Below are positions 1 to 9,369 of a stretch of DNA of 29,372 nucleotides, one piece after another. The position numbers and the translations under genes were made by a program. This DNA comes from Branchiostoma floridae. Its lineage: Eukaryota; Chordata; Leptocardii; Amphioxiformes; Branchiostomatidae. The notes under the pieces were generated by a model, which was given only the letters and a program-made list of their open reading frames with translations, made no database searches and was not told the origin of the DNA. The stretch lies in contig NC_049981.1 of assembly GCF_000003815.2 (NCBI RefSeq), positions 34,038,597 through 34,067,968 of the forward strand. Direction: 5' to 3'. Every line of letters begins with the position of its first letter. Position 1 is the stretch's first letter.

Positions 1-30
1 ACACCAGTACTTCCCTTTTGCGTCCTACAG

Positions 31-488
31 AGGACTGGCTAGCACGGGATCCGTCCTGGGCTGTGGACTCCGCCGGAACGCCCTATGTAGGCGGAAACGG
101 GGTAGTGTATGATGCCGCCAAAACCTTGGATGGGGACACTGTGACCTACTGGAACCCTGGGGGTACCGGTCACAACTACAACGACTGGTGGATCGTACTG
201 GACCTGGCGGCGGCCCACACCCTGAGCAGCGTCGGCATCACTAACGCCGGAGACACCACCCATGACGTCGCACAGTTCACGCTGCAGAAGTCGGGGATCG
301 GGAGCCCGTACAACTGGGAGGACGTGGTGTCCGTTACGAACGTGCAGGGCGGGACGAACCAGCGGCAGGAGTTCGGCGGGTTTGAGGGAACAGCGCGGTA
401 CTGGAGGTTCCTGATCACCCGGACCCACTCCGGCTGGCAGCCATGGCTCAGAGAGCTGGATCTCTACGGAATAGAAGCCGGTATTTAA
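31..488 (+). CDS. Terminal exon with F5/8 type C (discoidin)-like domain
   Basis: This is the 3' coding exon of a gene that starts left of the window. A pyrimidine-rich tract ending in CAG at 28-30 marks the acceptor. The exon enters with two bases of a split codon (phase-1 intron) and runs 152 codons to a TAA at 486-488. The protein has a galactose-binding-like beta-sandwich pattern: an A-x-x-LDGD-x-x-x-x-W segment, then WWIVLDL, GDTTHDV, and a C-terminal ARYWRF...GWQPWLRELDLYGI, as in the divergent F5/8C-like family common in amphioxus. Such domains are extracellular and bind glycans or lipids. I see no transmembrane segment and no AATAAA just downstream. The domain call is by pattern only; the partner domains are outside the window. 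Confidence 0.75.
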
Positions 489-650
489 AGCGAAATTATT
501 CTTATATTGTACCCAGTACAAATATCGCAAAAAGGCGAAAGTGGTTGGCCACTCACTCACTCACTCTCTCATTCAGTTGATGGTCTCGTGTCACAGCGTC
601 CATCCTGCGGGTACGGAGGCCCCCGTGGCCGCCATCCCGCCTACCTGGGG
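489..650. other. Short non-coding spacer
   Basis: Presumed 3' UTR and spacer after the stop at 488. There is a CACT/CTCA-rich patch near 551-572. I see no polyadenylation signal or gene. Confidence 0.4.
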
Positions 651-876
651 TTGAAGTCTAGTAGGGCTCTGGTGGGGGTGTTCCGGGGAGGCGGGGTCGA
701 AGTCTAGTAGGGCTCTGGTGGGGGTGTACCGGTGAGGCGGGGTTGAAGTCTAGTAGGGCTCTGGTGGGGGTGTACCGGTGAGGCGGGGTTGAAGTCTAGT
801 AGGGCTCTGGTAGGGTGTTCCAGGCAGGCGGTGTTGAAGTCTAGTAGGGCTCTGGTCGGGTGTTCCGGGGAGGCGA
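651..876. repeat. Minisatellite, about 46-bp unit, five copies
   Basis: Copies start with TTGAAGTC or TCGAAGTC at 651, 697, 743, 789 and 834, giving periods of 46, 46, 46 and 45. Each contains CTAGTAGGGCTCTGG and a G-rich tail. The unit is GC-rich with more G than C on this strand. It is not next to an exon. Confidence 0.9.
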
Positions 877-904
877 AAGGCATTGTCATACCAGCGAAGC
901 CGTC

Positions 905-1715
905 TCATGGCTGCAAGTCAGGAGGTTGTCCGGTCCGCTCCCGGAGTTCACTGTTGCGAACGTGCCAGCGGGTGCCTGTTATCGTCCTCAGAGCTCTGAT
1001 GTCCAAGCCGTCGAGACGGTCTGCCAGGGTGTTGTTCAGAGGCCAGATTTCGGAGCCATACAGAAGAACTGATATGACGGAAGAGTTGTACACACGCTGT
1101 TTGGTCTGCAAGGAGACATGGCAGTGTCGCCATTGTGGTTTCCACAGGGACTGTAGGACAGCGGAGGCCTGGGCACGTCGTTGATTTATCTCTGGCTTTA
1201 AGTCACCAATCTTAGAAATTAAAGATCCCAGATACCTACCTGAGGAGACAAAGTTGACGGTAAAGCAGCTGCAGATGAGGGGTTCAGGGCCAGGCCATCT
1301 CCAACATGCATGAGTTGCCTTGCTCCAGTTGATGCTGAGTCCGAGAGTCTTGGTCTTGGTTATAGACCGTGAGGGTGTCTTTAAGTCGGACTAGGGCATA
1401 GACAAGCAGGGAATTGTCATCCCTTGGACACGTTTACAGGCCTTAGTCATCATATAGTCGATGACACAGTTGAAAACATCCTTGTCTGACCATACTGGTA
1501 ATGGTAAACCATATGACTCGCGTTTACTCTGACGCATCTCTCCGCGGAGTTGTACAGCTGCTGGAAGAGGGAAATTGGCTTTTGAGGAGCTGCAAGAAGG
1601 ATTTTCCAGAGGGAGGCGTGGTCTACCGTATCGAATGCGGCTCTGAGGTCTATGAACGCGAAGTTAAGGGTGACATTCCTCCTGAACTCCTTCTCAATAG
1701 TCAGACTGAGTGAGA
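905..1715 (-). mobile_element. Decayed LINE (non-LTR retrotransposon) RT fragment, minus strand
   Basis: Read on the minus strand, 1715-1500 encodes an RT segment with the catalytic-region motif FIDLRAAFDTVDHASLW. This is followed by a remnant of the V-R-Q-G-C block with a frameshift and an apparent deletion around 1440-1490, then NCVIDYMMTKACKRVQG-like residues. The C-terminal tail at 1111-905 contains SVLLYGSEIWPLNNTLADRL and RALRTITGTRWH, typical of the thumb region of many invertebrate LINEs. Stop codons and frameshifts show it is dead. The clade is not certain; I/Nimb- or RTE-like are possible. Confidence 0.75.
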
Positions 1716-2162
1716 AATATGGTCAGAGACCAATAGCCTGTTTTATCTGGTTCCATCAAAGAAATTGCATGGCAACGCAATGTGCCAGGTGCGTCGACGT
1801 CCTTCAGGAGAAAACGGATCCGTGTTTTGACACATACTGACGGGACGATCCTATCCACTGTGTGTGAAACGTACGATATTTCGTGCGATCTTCTACAGCA
1901 AGCAACTTTCGTTGGTGAAAGACGAGTTCGGAGCCCAACATCTGCTTGGAGAGTAGAAATTTTGGCCATAACCAGCTAACCTTCAGTTTGCTTATAGAGG
2001 ATATTTAGCGGCTCCACTGATGCTCTGCAGTCATCTGTTCCAGAAACGTGTGGACTATCAGCGTTTCGCCACGTCCCCCAGTTTGATTATCAAGGTGGAG
2101 ACATATCCAGTCCCCCTGACAGGTTGTACGTACCGTATATCACAGCAACTAATGTTTCAGCA
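1716..2162. other. Unassigned sequence between two LINE relics
   Basis: I recognise no protein motif, tandem repeat or splice-bounded exon here. It may hold the decayed 5' portions of the flanking elements. Confidence 0.3.
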
Positions 2163-3867
2163 CCTGTGTGCGTGGAAGTTCTACCGGAACCGCATTCAGA
2201 GAGAACTGGCACTGGCAAAACAAGTCCTACTACAAGGATCACGTATCCACTCTCAAAACGTGCAACCCCAGGCGATGGCACCAGGAAATAATGACAATGA
2301 TCAATAAAAGGAAACACGACAGTGTGATAGTGATTCCTGCATCTGAGACAGCCGACAACAATACTGTGGCAAACACCATCAACGCCAAATTCGCTGCAGT
2401 CTCCCGAGGCCTTCCTGCATTGGACACGTCTGAATTACCCAGCTTCCTGCCGGTCACCCAGGATTTACCCGTACTCCATGTCTGGGATGTATACAAGAGA
2501 CTATTAGCCAGACTACGGCATTCCGCCCAAGGTTTTACGGGAGTTTGCTTGTGAACTAACTACTCCGCTCTGTCACATCTTGAACTCTTCCTACGCTGAA
2601 GGTACAGTACCCAGGCAGTGGTGGTCCCTGTCCCCAAGTCCCAGCCAGCCAGCCTAGACAACCCAAGACCCATATCGCTTACATCGCACGTTGCTAGGAT
2701 CGCTGAATTCTTTGTCTCCAAGTGGATATATAACGATATCTCTTTCGACCAAAGACAATTTGGTAGTCTTAAAGGTCGATCGACGGTCCACGCTTTGGTG
2801 AACTTGGTCGACAAGCTGTTTAAAGGAGCTGAAACACCTTCATCTACCAGCACTGTCGTTGCCACCGATTTCACCAAGGCCTTTGACAGGGTTCATCACA
2901 ATACTGTCATTTGTAAGTTGCTGATTAAAGGCTTGAGACCGGAGTTAGTGCCGTGGTTGTGCGGTTTCATCTCCAACAGGAGACAATGTGTACGGTACTG
3001 TCAGTCACTCTCCAACTGGGAAACTCGGTCGTGTGGAGTGGCTCAGGGGACTCTCCTCGGTCCCATTCTGTTCCTGGCTCTCATCGACGATGCTGCGAGT
3101 GACGTTACCAGCCCTGTCTGGAAATATGTCGATGACATGAACTTAATGGAAACAAGAACACCTTTCCAGCGTCCAACTCTACAGTATGCACTGGACGACC
3201 TTTACCTGTGGACACAAAGGAAGTACATGCTATTGAATGGCGGCAAATGACTGGCCATGCATGTGACATTCGCAAGGAATCCACCTCCACCACCCGTTCT
3301 AAAGATCAATGATACAGACTTGGCTGTGTTCCATAGTCTGAAAGTGCTCGGTCTGCACATTCAGAGCGATCTCCACTGGGACATACAGCTCAACAACATG
3401 ACAGCGAAAGCAGGCAGAAAACTTTTCCTCTTGAAACGTTTGAAAAAGTTTAATCTGCCCCAATGTGACCTGACAGCTATCTATATCGGCTACATCAGGC
3501 CAATATTGGAGTACGCTGTCCTGTCTGGAACTCCGACCTGACCCAGCGCCAGTCCGACCAGCTAGAACGACTACAGAAGAGGGCATGCCGTAACATCATG
3601 GGCACCGACTACAACGGGTACCAGCATGCACTGGAACACCTTGGACTGACTTCCCTTGCTATCAGACGTGAACAGCTGTGCCTGAAGTTTGCCCGATCAC
3701 TCATGAACTCTGAGTTTAGAGACTGGTTGCCGCAATCTAGGGTACAGGTCACAGGCAGGTTGACTAGAAATAGCCACAAACTGTACTGCCAGAAAGCTAA
3801 CACCAATCGTTATCTCAAGTCCTGTATCCCATACTTGACCCGTCATATCAACCAGTATGGTCAGTGA
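2163..3867 (+). mobile_element. LINE with reverse transcriptase domain (CR1/Jockey-like), frameshifted
   Basis: The plus strand carries the endonuclease-RT linker and RT of a non-LTR retrotransposon in several frames. 2220-2554 has a linker resembling CR1/Jockey ORF2 (NPRRWHQEI). 2520-2620 continues in another frame with PPKVLREFA...HILNSSYAEGTVP. 2618-3250 is the RT core: NPRPISLTSHVARIAEFFV, DFTKAFDRVHHN (motif A), GTLLGPILF (motif B) and YVDDMNL (motif C, the active-site DD). 3257-3541 has the FHSLKVLGLHI and YIRPILEYA blocks. 3542-3867 has LERLQKRACRNIMG and the C-terminal tail. Frame changes near 2555-2618, 3250 and 3535 make it non-functional. I saw no 3' poly(A) or microsatellite tail. 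Confidence 0.85.
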
Positions 3868-3970
3868 TATATTGTTGATATGGATACATGTCAATTTTAG
3901 ATAATGTCTGTCTTACTGTTTTTAAACATTAAGGCTATACCACTTATACTTCCTTGCAATTCGAAATGTT

Positions 3971-4302
3971 TTAATCTCTAGCCAGCGTCCGTTTTTCCGT
4001 CAATTGACGGAAATTTGCCGCGTGTGACGGAAAAATTTTAAAACCAATCCGTCAACCTTGATGGACAAAAATCCTTGGTGAAAGCTACAGGCGGCTTGGG
4101 GACGCCGTAAAAGCCACACACTGCTTGTTTTACTATTGTTATGATTGTTGACAATGTGTGTCGGTGCCCTTTCGCATACGATAATCTCATCAAAAACCCG
4201 TTTTTCAAGGTGTCAGTTCAGTCTCTCTAACTCCTGGAATAGTGTTTTCGCGACAATGGAAATTGGCTGACGGAAAAAAATTTCAAGCTGGCTAGAGCCC
4301 TG
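3971..4302. mobile_element. hAT-like non-autonomous DNA transposon (MITE) relic
   Basis: The left end CTCTAGCCAGC (3976-3986) is followed by TTTTTCCGTCAATTGACGG. The right end, read in reverse complement from 4302, is CAGGGCTCTAGCCAGC followed by TTTTTTTCCGTCAGCC. These are imperfect terminal inverted repeats; the CAGGGCTCTAG end resembles hAT termini. The body is about 330 bp with no transposase. I could not find a convincing 8-bp target duplication, probably because the left end has decayed. Confidence 0.55.
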
Positions 4303-4471
4303 AAGAGTGTACATTGGTTTTAATTCAGCGGCAACACTGCGACCTCCAATAAAGTTATCTTGTATCTGGTATGTTAAAGCATACATACATGGTATCCAAG
4401 CACTTGTTTTAGAAGTGAAAAGTGTGTCATCTATGTCCACACAATAACATGAGGTTAATGTTTTCTAACAG

Positions 4472-4560
4472 GTTGTCAAATAGCAGGCTACGTTGATTTT
4501 AACGGAGTTTGCTACAAGAGTTTCAAGACTGAGGTGACGTATGCCCAGGCCGTACAGATG
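4472..4560 (+). CDS. Possible C-type lectin domain exon fragment
   Basis: TTAATGTTTTCTAACAG (4455-4471) is a good acceptor, and the exon enters in phase 1 like the modules downstream. The first 29 codons read as the N-terminal strand of a C-type lectin-like domain: C-x-x-x-GYVDFNGVCYKSF...TYAQAVQ, where the expected next block would be C-x-x-x-GG-T-LA. That block is absent; the frame runs on without CTLD similarity and I see no clear donor. It may be a pseudo-exon, or a real exon ending at a weak GT. It could be the first visible module of the mosaic gene. Confidence 0.4.
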
Positions 4561-4976
4561 TGGGTGTCCACACGAAACGGTTTCACATTACCACTGCTTG
4601 ACCTATACTTATCAGCGCTCAGTCAAGCCTTCTGGGATACTTGAAGATTTGACTGATTTCAATAGTCTTTCAAACAATGCCAAACTAATGTTAATTTCAT
4701 GTGGTAGTGATTTATATTCTTTTTGAGTCTACCCATTTTGTTTGTTTGTGAAGTCACCAAAAGTCAATGACAAATACCTAATCATTTCGAGGAGGCTGAA
4801 ACTAGGTCCTCTGCGCGAAGGGAGAACCCACCTTTTGTCATGATTTTAAGATTAACTCATACTTACCTTCCACATACTCAAATCTTTTAGGTATGCTATA
4901 TATGGTATAGATCAATTTCTTCGATATCTGTAGATACATGACAAATTTTAAAGTTATTGATTGTTTTTGTTGTAGC

Positions 4977-5490
4977 CGACTGCAGTAGCATAGGCACGAA
5001 ACAAGAACACATGCACACGACTGCAGTAGCATAGGCACGAAACAAGAACACATGCACACGACTGCAGTAGCATATGCATGAAACAAGAACACATGCACAC
5101 GACTGCAGTAGCATAGGCACGAAACAAGAACACATGCACACGACTGCAGTAGCATAGGCACGAAACAAGAACACATGCACACGACTGCAGTAGCATATGC
5201 ATGAAACAAGAACACATGCACACGACTGCAGTAGCATAGGCACGAAACAAGAACACATGCACACGACTGCAGTAGCATAGGCACGAAACAAGAACACATG
5301 CACACGACTGCAGTAGCATAGGCACGAAACAAGAACACATGCACACGACTGCAGTAGCATAGGCACGAAACAAGAACACATGCACACGACTGCAGTAGCA
5401 TAGGCACGAAACAAGAACACATGCACACGACTGCAGTAGCATAGGCACGAAACAAGAACATATGAACATGATTACAGTAGCATATTAGGC
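4977..5490. repeat. Minisatellite, 41-bp unit, about 12 copies
   Basis: The unit starts CGACTGCAGTAGCATAGGCA and recurs at 4977, 5018, 5059, 5100 and on to about 5469, with a degraded last copy. A CATATGCATG variant appears in some copies (5072, 5195). Because 41 is not a multiple of 3, a stop-free unit leaves all three minus-strand frames open; those ORFs are not genes. Confidence 0.95.
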
Positions 5491-5647
5491 ACAAAAGGGC
5501 GATGCTTGCTAAAATTGAGACCGGAAATTGAAATCAGATGACGTGCGCGTCGATCGGGTGTGTTTCGCTCGACTCCCATTTGTTGGCAAATGACGCTGGT
5601 ATCCGAAAGTATACTTTTTGGGCGAAAACGTTTTCTTGCCCTCCCAG

Positions 5648-5823
5648 GCTGCACTAATCGGCTTGGAATGGAATCCGGTGCCATACCTGATAACAGCATC
5701 ACTGCATCGTCATACTGGGACACTTCTACCACTGAGCACGCTCCCTACCGCGGACGCCTGAACGGAGCTGCCGGTGTAGGCAGTTGGGCAGCCGGAACCA
5801 ACACGGTCGGCCAATGGTTGCAG
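5648..5823 (+). CDS. F5/8 type C domain, exon 1 of 3
   Basis: The acceptor is TTTTCTTGCCCTCCCAG ending at 5647, phase 1. The donor is CAG|GTAGGC at 5823/5824, phase 0. The exon encodes the start of a classical discoidin/F5/8C domain: opening cysteine, LGMESGAIPD, ITASSYW, an R-L-N-G-A segment and, at the end, QWLQ, the strand that normally continues as VDLG in the next exon. Such domains on secreted or membrane proteins bind phospholipids or glycans. The continuation at 6119 fits exactly. Confidence 0.9.
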
Positions 5824-6118
5824 GTAGGCATGCATTTTGGTATAGTAGATTTAACCACCATCTGCTGCTTTGGAATATGAATATTTTTCGCTAACTTCGT
5901 CGGTGTTGATGTCGCCCCTTGTCGTCTGTTACTGGCATGTGATCTTTCCTTTATCCTGTGTTGATGGTAGTGTGTATGGAATGAATTTGGATGGATTTGT
6001 TACAATGAGAGTGATTCACTCTGCGCAAGGTGTCCTGTTTTAGTGAATAGTATGCCTTTTAAAGATTTGTTCAGATTTGCCTTTTCACGTTTATAACGAT
6101 AAACATGGATGCATTCAG

Positions 6119-6268
6119 GTGGATTTGGGAGAAAGGAAGCGCGTCACTGGCACCATCATCCAGGGCCGCCTACATCATGCCGACCAGTGGGTGACGTCCT
6201 ACAAACTCCAATTCAGCTCAAATGGTATTAGTTGGACGACGTATGCAGGCAACGATGGCTCCGAAAAG
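6119..6268 (+). CDS. F5/8 type C domain, exon 2 of 3
   Basis: The acceptor GCATTCAG ends at 6118; phase 0 on both sides (donor AAG|GTGCCG at 6268/6269, a weaker site). The exon encodes VDLGERKRVTGTIIQGR, the hallmark F5/8C core, then WVTSYKLQFSSNGISWTTY and the YAGNDGSEK loop. 150 bp, exactly 50 codons. The intron that follows contains a LINE tail at 6720-7003. Confidence 0.9.
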
Positions 6269-6719
6269 GTGCCGCATTTACAAAGATGTCCTCTTATTCT
6301 AGTCTAGTTCATTTCTAAGTAAACTAAAAGTAATATTGCAATATTTGCTGCAAACATCACTAGGAAGAAAGGTTATAGCGTGAGAATGACTCGAAGGAAG
6401 CTGGGGGTATTGTTAAAAGTGCTAATTGGGGACAATTGAGGGTTGGGCCCAGGTACGCGTATCAAAGGAGACTTTTCGCGCAAAAAATGTGCGAACCAAG
6501 GTGCGACCAAAACATTGCAAGCTCCCGCCTACAAATCTGCCAACCAATCAGCTAGAGTTGCTATGGGTGACAAGAGGTGATTGACATAAGTTTCATCAGT
6601 ATTCATAGTTTCACGAGTGAGGATTTTTGACCCGCGATTTGACCACCGTGTTAGGATTTATGTTTTATTTGTCACTGACTTCGGTTGCCACTATAATCTG
6701 TAATGGTGTCGAGCTGAAC
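6269..6719. other. Intron sequence without recognised features
   Basis: The intron between F5/8C exons 2 and 3. It contains a GC-richer patch (6440-6600) that could be a decayed transposon, but I found no terminal repeats or coding signal. Confidence 0.35.
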
Positions 6720-7003
6720 AGGACCTACTACTAATAACTGAGAAAATTAAGACAAGGAGGATGAGATTGGCTGTACATTGTATTAGACATCCTGACATCA
6801 TAGCCTCCAAGCGTGTACTGTGGGAACCCACAAAAGCCAAAGGGAGCCGTGGAAGACCTACATGTAAAGTCGACAACATTAGAGCCGACACGAACCTGTC
6901 TGACGTGAAGGAAATCCAGTCCCTGATGGAAGATAGTGGTGTGGAAGCAACTTTCAAGTTTGGTTCGAGTGGGAGATGGATCAAAGTAAGCAAGTCGAGC
7001 TGA
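6720..7003 (+). mobile_element. LINE 3' coding tail fragment inside an intron
   Basis: The reading frame contains MRLAVHCIRHP, VLWEPTKAKGSRGRP and NIRADTNLSDVKEIQSLMED, the C-terminal motif series found after the RT in many invertebrate LINEs (usual form R-x-x-AGH-x-x-RHP...LWEP...RGRP...DT). It ends at a stop at 7001-7003, 58 bp before the acceptor of the next exon. It has no RT core and is a truncated insertion. Confidence 0.7.
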
Positions 7004-7060
7004 ACGTATTATGCATAAGAGCAAAACGAAACTGATATCAATTATCCTTTTACCTTGTAG

Positions 7061-7193
7061 GTGTTTCCAGGCAACAATGACAGGAACACCCCTGTAACAA
7101 ACCTATTGGACAATCCCACTGATGCTCGGTATGTGCGTTTTCTGCCTCAGTCCTGGAACGGGCACATGTGTATGAGAGCGGAGATTCTAGGCT
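7061..7193 (+). CDS. F5/8 type C domain, exon 3 of 3
   Basis: The acceptor is TTATCCTTTTACCTTGTAG ending at 7060, phase 0. The donor is T|GTAAGT at 7193/7194, phase 1. The exon encodes VFPGNNDRNTPVTN, ARYVRFLPQSWNGHM, and MRAEILG ending on the first base of the closing cysteine codon. With 5648-5823 and 6119-6268 it makes 459 bp, a full domain bounded by cysteines and phase 1-1 overall, so it is a shuffleable module. Confidence 0.9.
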
Positions 7194-7680
7194 GTAAGTA
7201 CTGACAGTACGTTTCTGTTGAATTGTTGATAAGCCTAACTGCTATACTCTATTACACAGTTTCTCTGCTGTTGCATATATGATAATGTCATCACTTCTAT
7301 GGAAAGGATACTATCTGTAATGCAATACGCAAATCAGGCCTCCGGAGTTGTCACGACAAGCTACTAGATTATTCTAAAGCCAAGCCTGGACGGACCCAGT
7401 CGGTTCATTAGTTAATAAATTAACATCGATATCCTATGGAAGTGCGGTATCGGCTGAAACTGTACAGTGGCTAAGCACTACGTACCGTAGTCCACTTAAT
7501 ACAAGAAGGATTCGGATCATTGTTGGTCCTTTTCGCATTCCTTTATAATTTCCAACCGATAATTAAATAGTATTGATAAAAGTGGTAGGCGTAGAACACC
7601 TAGCATAAGTAAGATCCTTACATCTGCTTCGAGGTTTAAAAAATGAAAGAAAGAACCGTCGATGATGATTAGACATCTAG
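7194..7680. other. AT-rich intron, nothing recognised
   Basis: The start of the long intron between the F5/8C domain and the 9370 exon. I see no coding potential, tandem repeat or element ends. Confidence 0.4.
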
Positions 7681-7731
7681 GTAGTAAAATACACTAAAAG
7701 CAGTTACTCAAGCAGCTGGATATGATTTTGG

Positions 7732-7813
7732 AAAAAGTTACACGTGTCAGATATATAGCATCCACTACTCGATCGTCAATGACACTGAATGATCTGGGAG
7801 AAACTGGTCTTTT
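7732..7813. repeat. Left copy of an identical 82-bp direct repeat
   Basis: 7732-7813 is identical base for base to 8073-8154 (starts AAAAAGTTACACGTGTCAGA, ends GAAACTGGTCTTTT). The two copies bound the insertion at 7814-8072, so they look like a very long target-site duplication. Confidence 0.9.
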
Positions 7814-8072
7814 TTTTATTCAGACAAATAGGACATAGAAGACAGACATAGTGGTGACGCACTCAAGTTGGAAACTTATATTCACGCCACCACTATACAT
7901 ATGTACAAAGACTTAGACATAACTAAACTAAGCGAAATACAAAATCAAGAAAGATATAAATAATACTAACATCAAGTAAAAATTAAATGATGTGTAACGA
8001 AAGTTGGTATGAGCGCATGCCGGTTCCCCTACCCCTGTAACAAAAGATCAGATTTGCAGAGAACTAAAAAGT
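7814..8072 (-). mobile_element. Poly(A) retroposon fragment, minus orientation
   Basis: Read on the minus strand, the insertion ends in TTGTCTGAATAAAAAAAA, a polyadenylation signal running into an A tail. The body (7840-7935) shares a segment of over 90 bp with 26440-26549, including GCACTCAAGTT, AACTTATATTCAC, CCACTATACATAT and ACATAACTAAACTAA. This copy is about 259 bp; the other stops after about 136 bp, consistent with 5' truncation. No ORF is recognised. Confidence 0.65.
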
Positions 8073-8154
8073 AAAAAGTTACACGTGTCAGATATATAGC
8101 ATCCACTACTCGATCGTCAATGACACTGAATGATCTGGGAGAAACTGGTCTTTT
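8073..8154. repeat. Right copy of the identical 82-bp direct repeat
   Basis: Identical to 7732-7813. After this copy the host repeat continues with ATACAAGTACCC, completing the TATA box that the insertion interrupted in the left copy. Confidence 0.9.
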
Positions 8155-8230
8155 ATACAAGTACCCTATTAAACTATGAAAGCCAAAGAGCTGAAGACAA
8201 TTTTGGGTGTCCAGAACAATAAGAAACAAT

Positions 8231-8459
8231 TTAAGACAAACAATCCCACCCTCAACAGGAAGGGGGGACTACGTATGGAACTTTCCGGCACTTGGGACAT
8301 AATAGCACCCCCCCCCCCCACACACACACAAAACGTTCAGCTCCTGTAACTAAACCAACAGGAGCTAATTGACTCATTTGCATCAACTGTGTCTTAGCCT
8401 GGTTTCCCATTGAAATCCAAAATTGTCTTCGACTTGACTTTACCTCACCTTTGTTTCTA
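8231..8459. other. Spacer between inverted terminal repeats, with a poly-C/(CA)n run and a hairpin
   Basis: It contains a C13 run followed by (CA)n at about 8307-8330 and a perfect hairpin: AGCTCCTGT (8339-8347) and ACAGGAGCT (8358-8366) around a 10-nt loop. Further diverged copies of the AAATTGTCTTC block occur near 8418. Confidence 0.6.
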
Positions 8460-8665
8460 TTGTCTTCAGCCTGAATTTGTCTTACAGGTTTCCTATTGGA
8501 CACCTAAAATTGTCTTCTTTCTTAGATAGGGTATATAAGACCTGTTTTTTCCAAATTTCCTCAGTGTCACTGACAAAAACAAGTGGATGTTAGTTGAAAC
8601 GTCTGACCGTTTCCAAAATCATATCCAGTTGTTTGAGTAACTGCTTTTTGGCATATGCTTTTTGA
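8460..8665 (+). mobile_element. Penelope-like terminal-repeat relic, plus strand
   Basis: The order is CTATTGGACACCTAAAATTG, TATATAAG (8532-8539), CAGTGTCACTGAC (8562-8574), GAAACGTCTGACCGTTTCC (8596-8614), then AAAATCATATCCAGTTG and TTTGAGTAACTGC. The same block order is seen inverted at 7697-8220 and partly at 16600-16700. CTGACAA at 8570-8576 and GAAAC at 8596-8600 sit where a hammerhead ribozyme core (CUGANGA...GAAA) would be, with one box degraded. Confidence 0.45.
8531..8540 (+). promoter_or_regulatory. TATA-like box inside the terminal repeat
   Basis: GTATATAAGA lies about 30 bp before the conserved CAGTGTCACTGAC block. The inverted copy has TATAAAAG at the matching place (8157-8150, minus). 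Conservation of position between the copies suggests it was the element's own promoter. Confidence 0.35.
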
Positions 8666-8670
8666 CAGCC

Positions 8671-9310
8671 CCACCAAGACGACCTTCCTAAGACACCCCT
8701 CCCTAAGACACCCCGCACCAAGACACCCTCCCTAAGACACCCCGCACCAAGACACCCTCCCTAAGACCTCCCGCACCAAGACACCCTCCCTAAGACACCC
8801 TCCCTAAGACAACCTCCCTAAGACGTCCCGCACCAAGACACCCTCCCTAAGACACCCTTCCTAAGACACACCTCCCTTAAACGTCCCGCACCAAGACACC
8901 CCTCCCTAAGGCAGACACCCCTCTCTTAGACACCCCGCACCAAGACACACTTCCTAAGACACCCCGCACCAAGACACCCATCCTAAGACACCCCTCCCTA
9001 AGACGTCCCGCACTAAGACACCCCTCCCTAAGACACCTCGCACCAAGACACCCTTCCTAAGACACCCCACACCAAGACACCCCTCCCTAAGACACCTCGC
9101 ACCAAGACACCCATCTTAAGACACCCCTCCCTAAGACGTCCCGCACCAAGACACCCCTCCCTTTAACGTCCCGCACCAAGACACCCCTCCCTAAGACACC
9201 CCTCCGCCCTCCCTAAGACACCCCGCACCAGGACACCCCTCCCTAAGACACCCCTCCCTAAGACACCCCGCACCAAGACACGCCTCCCTAAGACACCCCT
9301 CCCTAAGACG
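8671..9310. repeat. C-rich compound minisatellite (CCCTAAGACACCCC / GCACCAAGACA)
   Basis: About 640 bp of two alternating short blocks, CCCTAAGACACCCC and GCACCAAGACACCC, with variants CCTAAGACGTCCCGC and CTTAAACGTCCCGC. The two-block unit is about 27-28 bp with many indels. Nearly all G/C on this strand is C, a strong strand asymmetry. The array ends about 60 bp before the acceptor of the next exon, but no exon sequence is repeated in it. Confidence 0.9.
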
Positions 9311-9369
9311 CTCCGCCCCTCCCCTGGACTCCATCCATCCACCTATTAATCCCCATTCGTTTGTTTAAG

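Larger units (their letters stand above)
7681..8230 (-). mobile_element. Penelope-like terminal-repeat relic, minus strand, split by an insertion
   Basis: On the minus strand the segment reads GGACACCCAAAATTGTCTT, a TATAAAAG box (8157-8150), a degenerate core, then CCAAAATCATATCCAGCTGC and TTGAGTAACTGCTTTT (down to about 7697). The same block order occurs on the plus strand at 8490-8660 and in part at 16600-16700, so it is a dispersed repeat in inverted arrangement here. I associate the blocks with Penelope-like element terminal repeats, an inference from memory of the motif. A poly(A) retroposon (7814-8072) splits it. Confidence 0.45.

Noticed and set aside
4838-5494. Three long minus-strand ORFs (up to 218 codons) with CSCFVPMLLQSCACVLV-type repeats
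   Set aside because: They are the same 41-bp minisatellite read in three frames. A stop-free unit with a period not divisible by 3 opens all frames; no splice or coding evidence.
8671-9310. Regular repeat array considered as a CRISPR array
   Set aside because: No constant repeats with unique spacers; it is a eukaryotic minisatellite with interleaved blocks.
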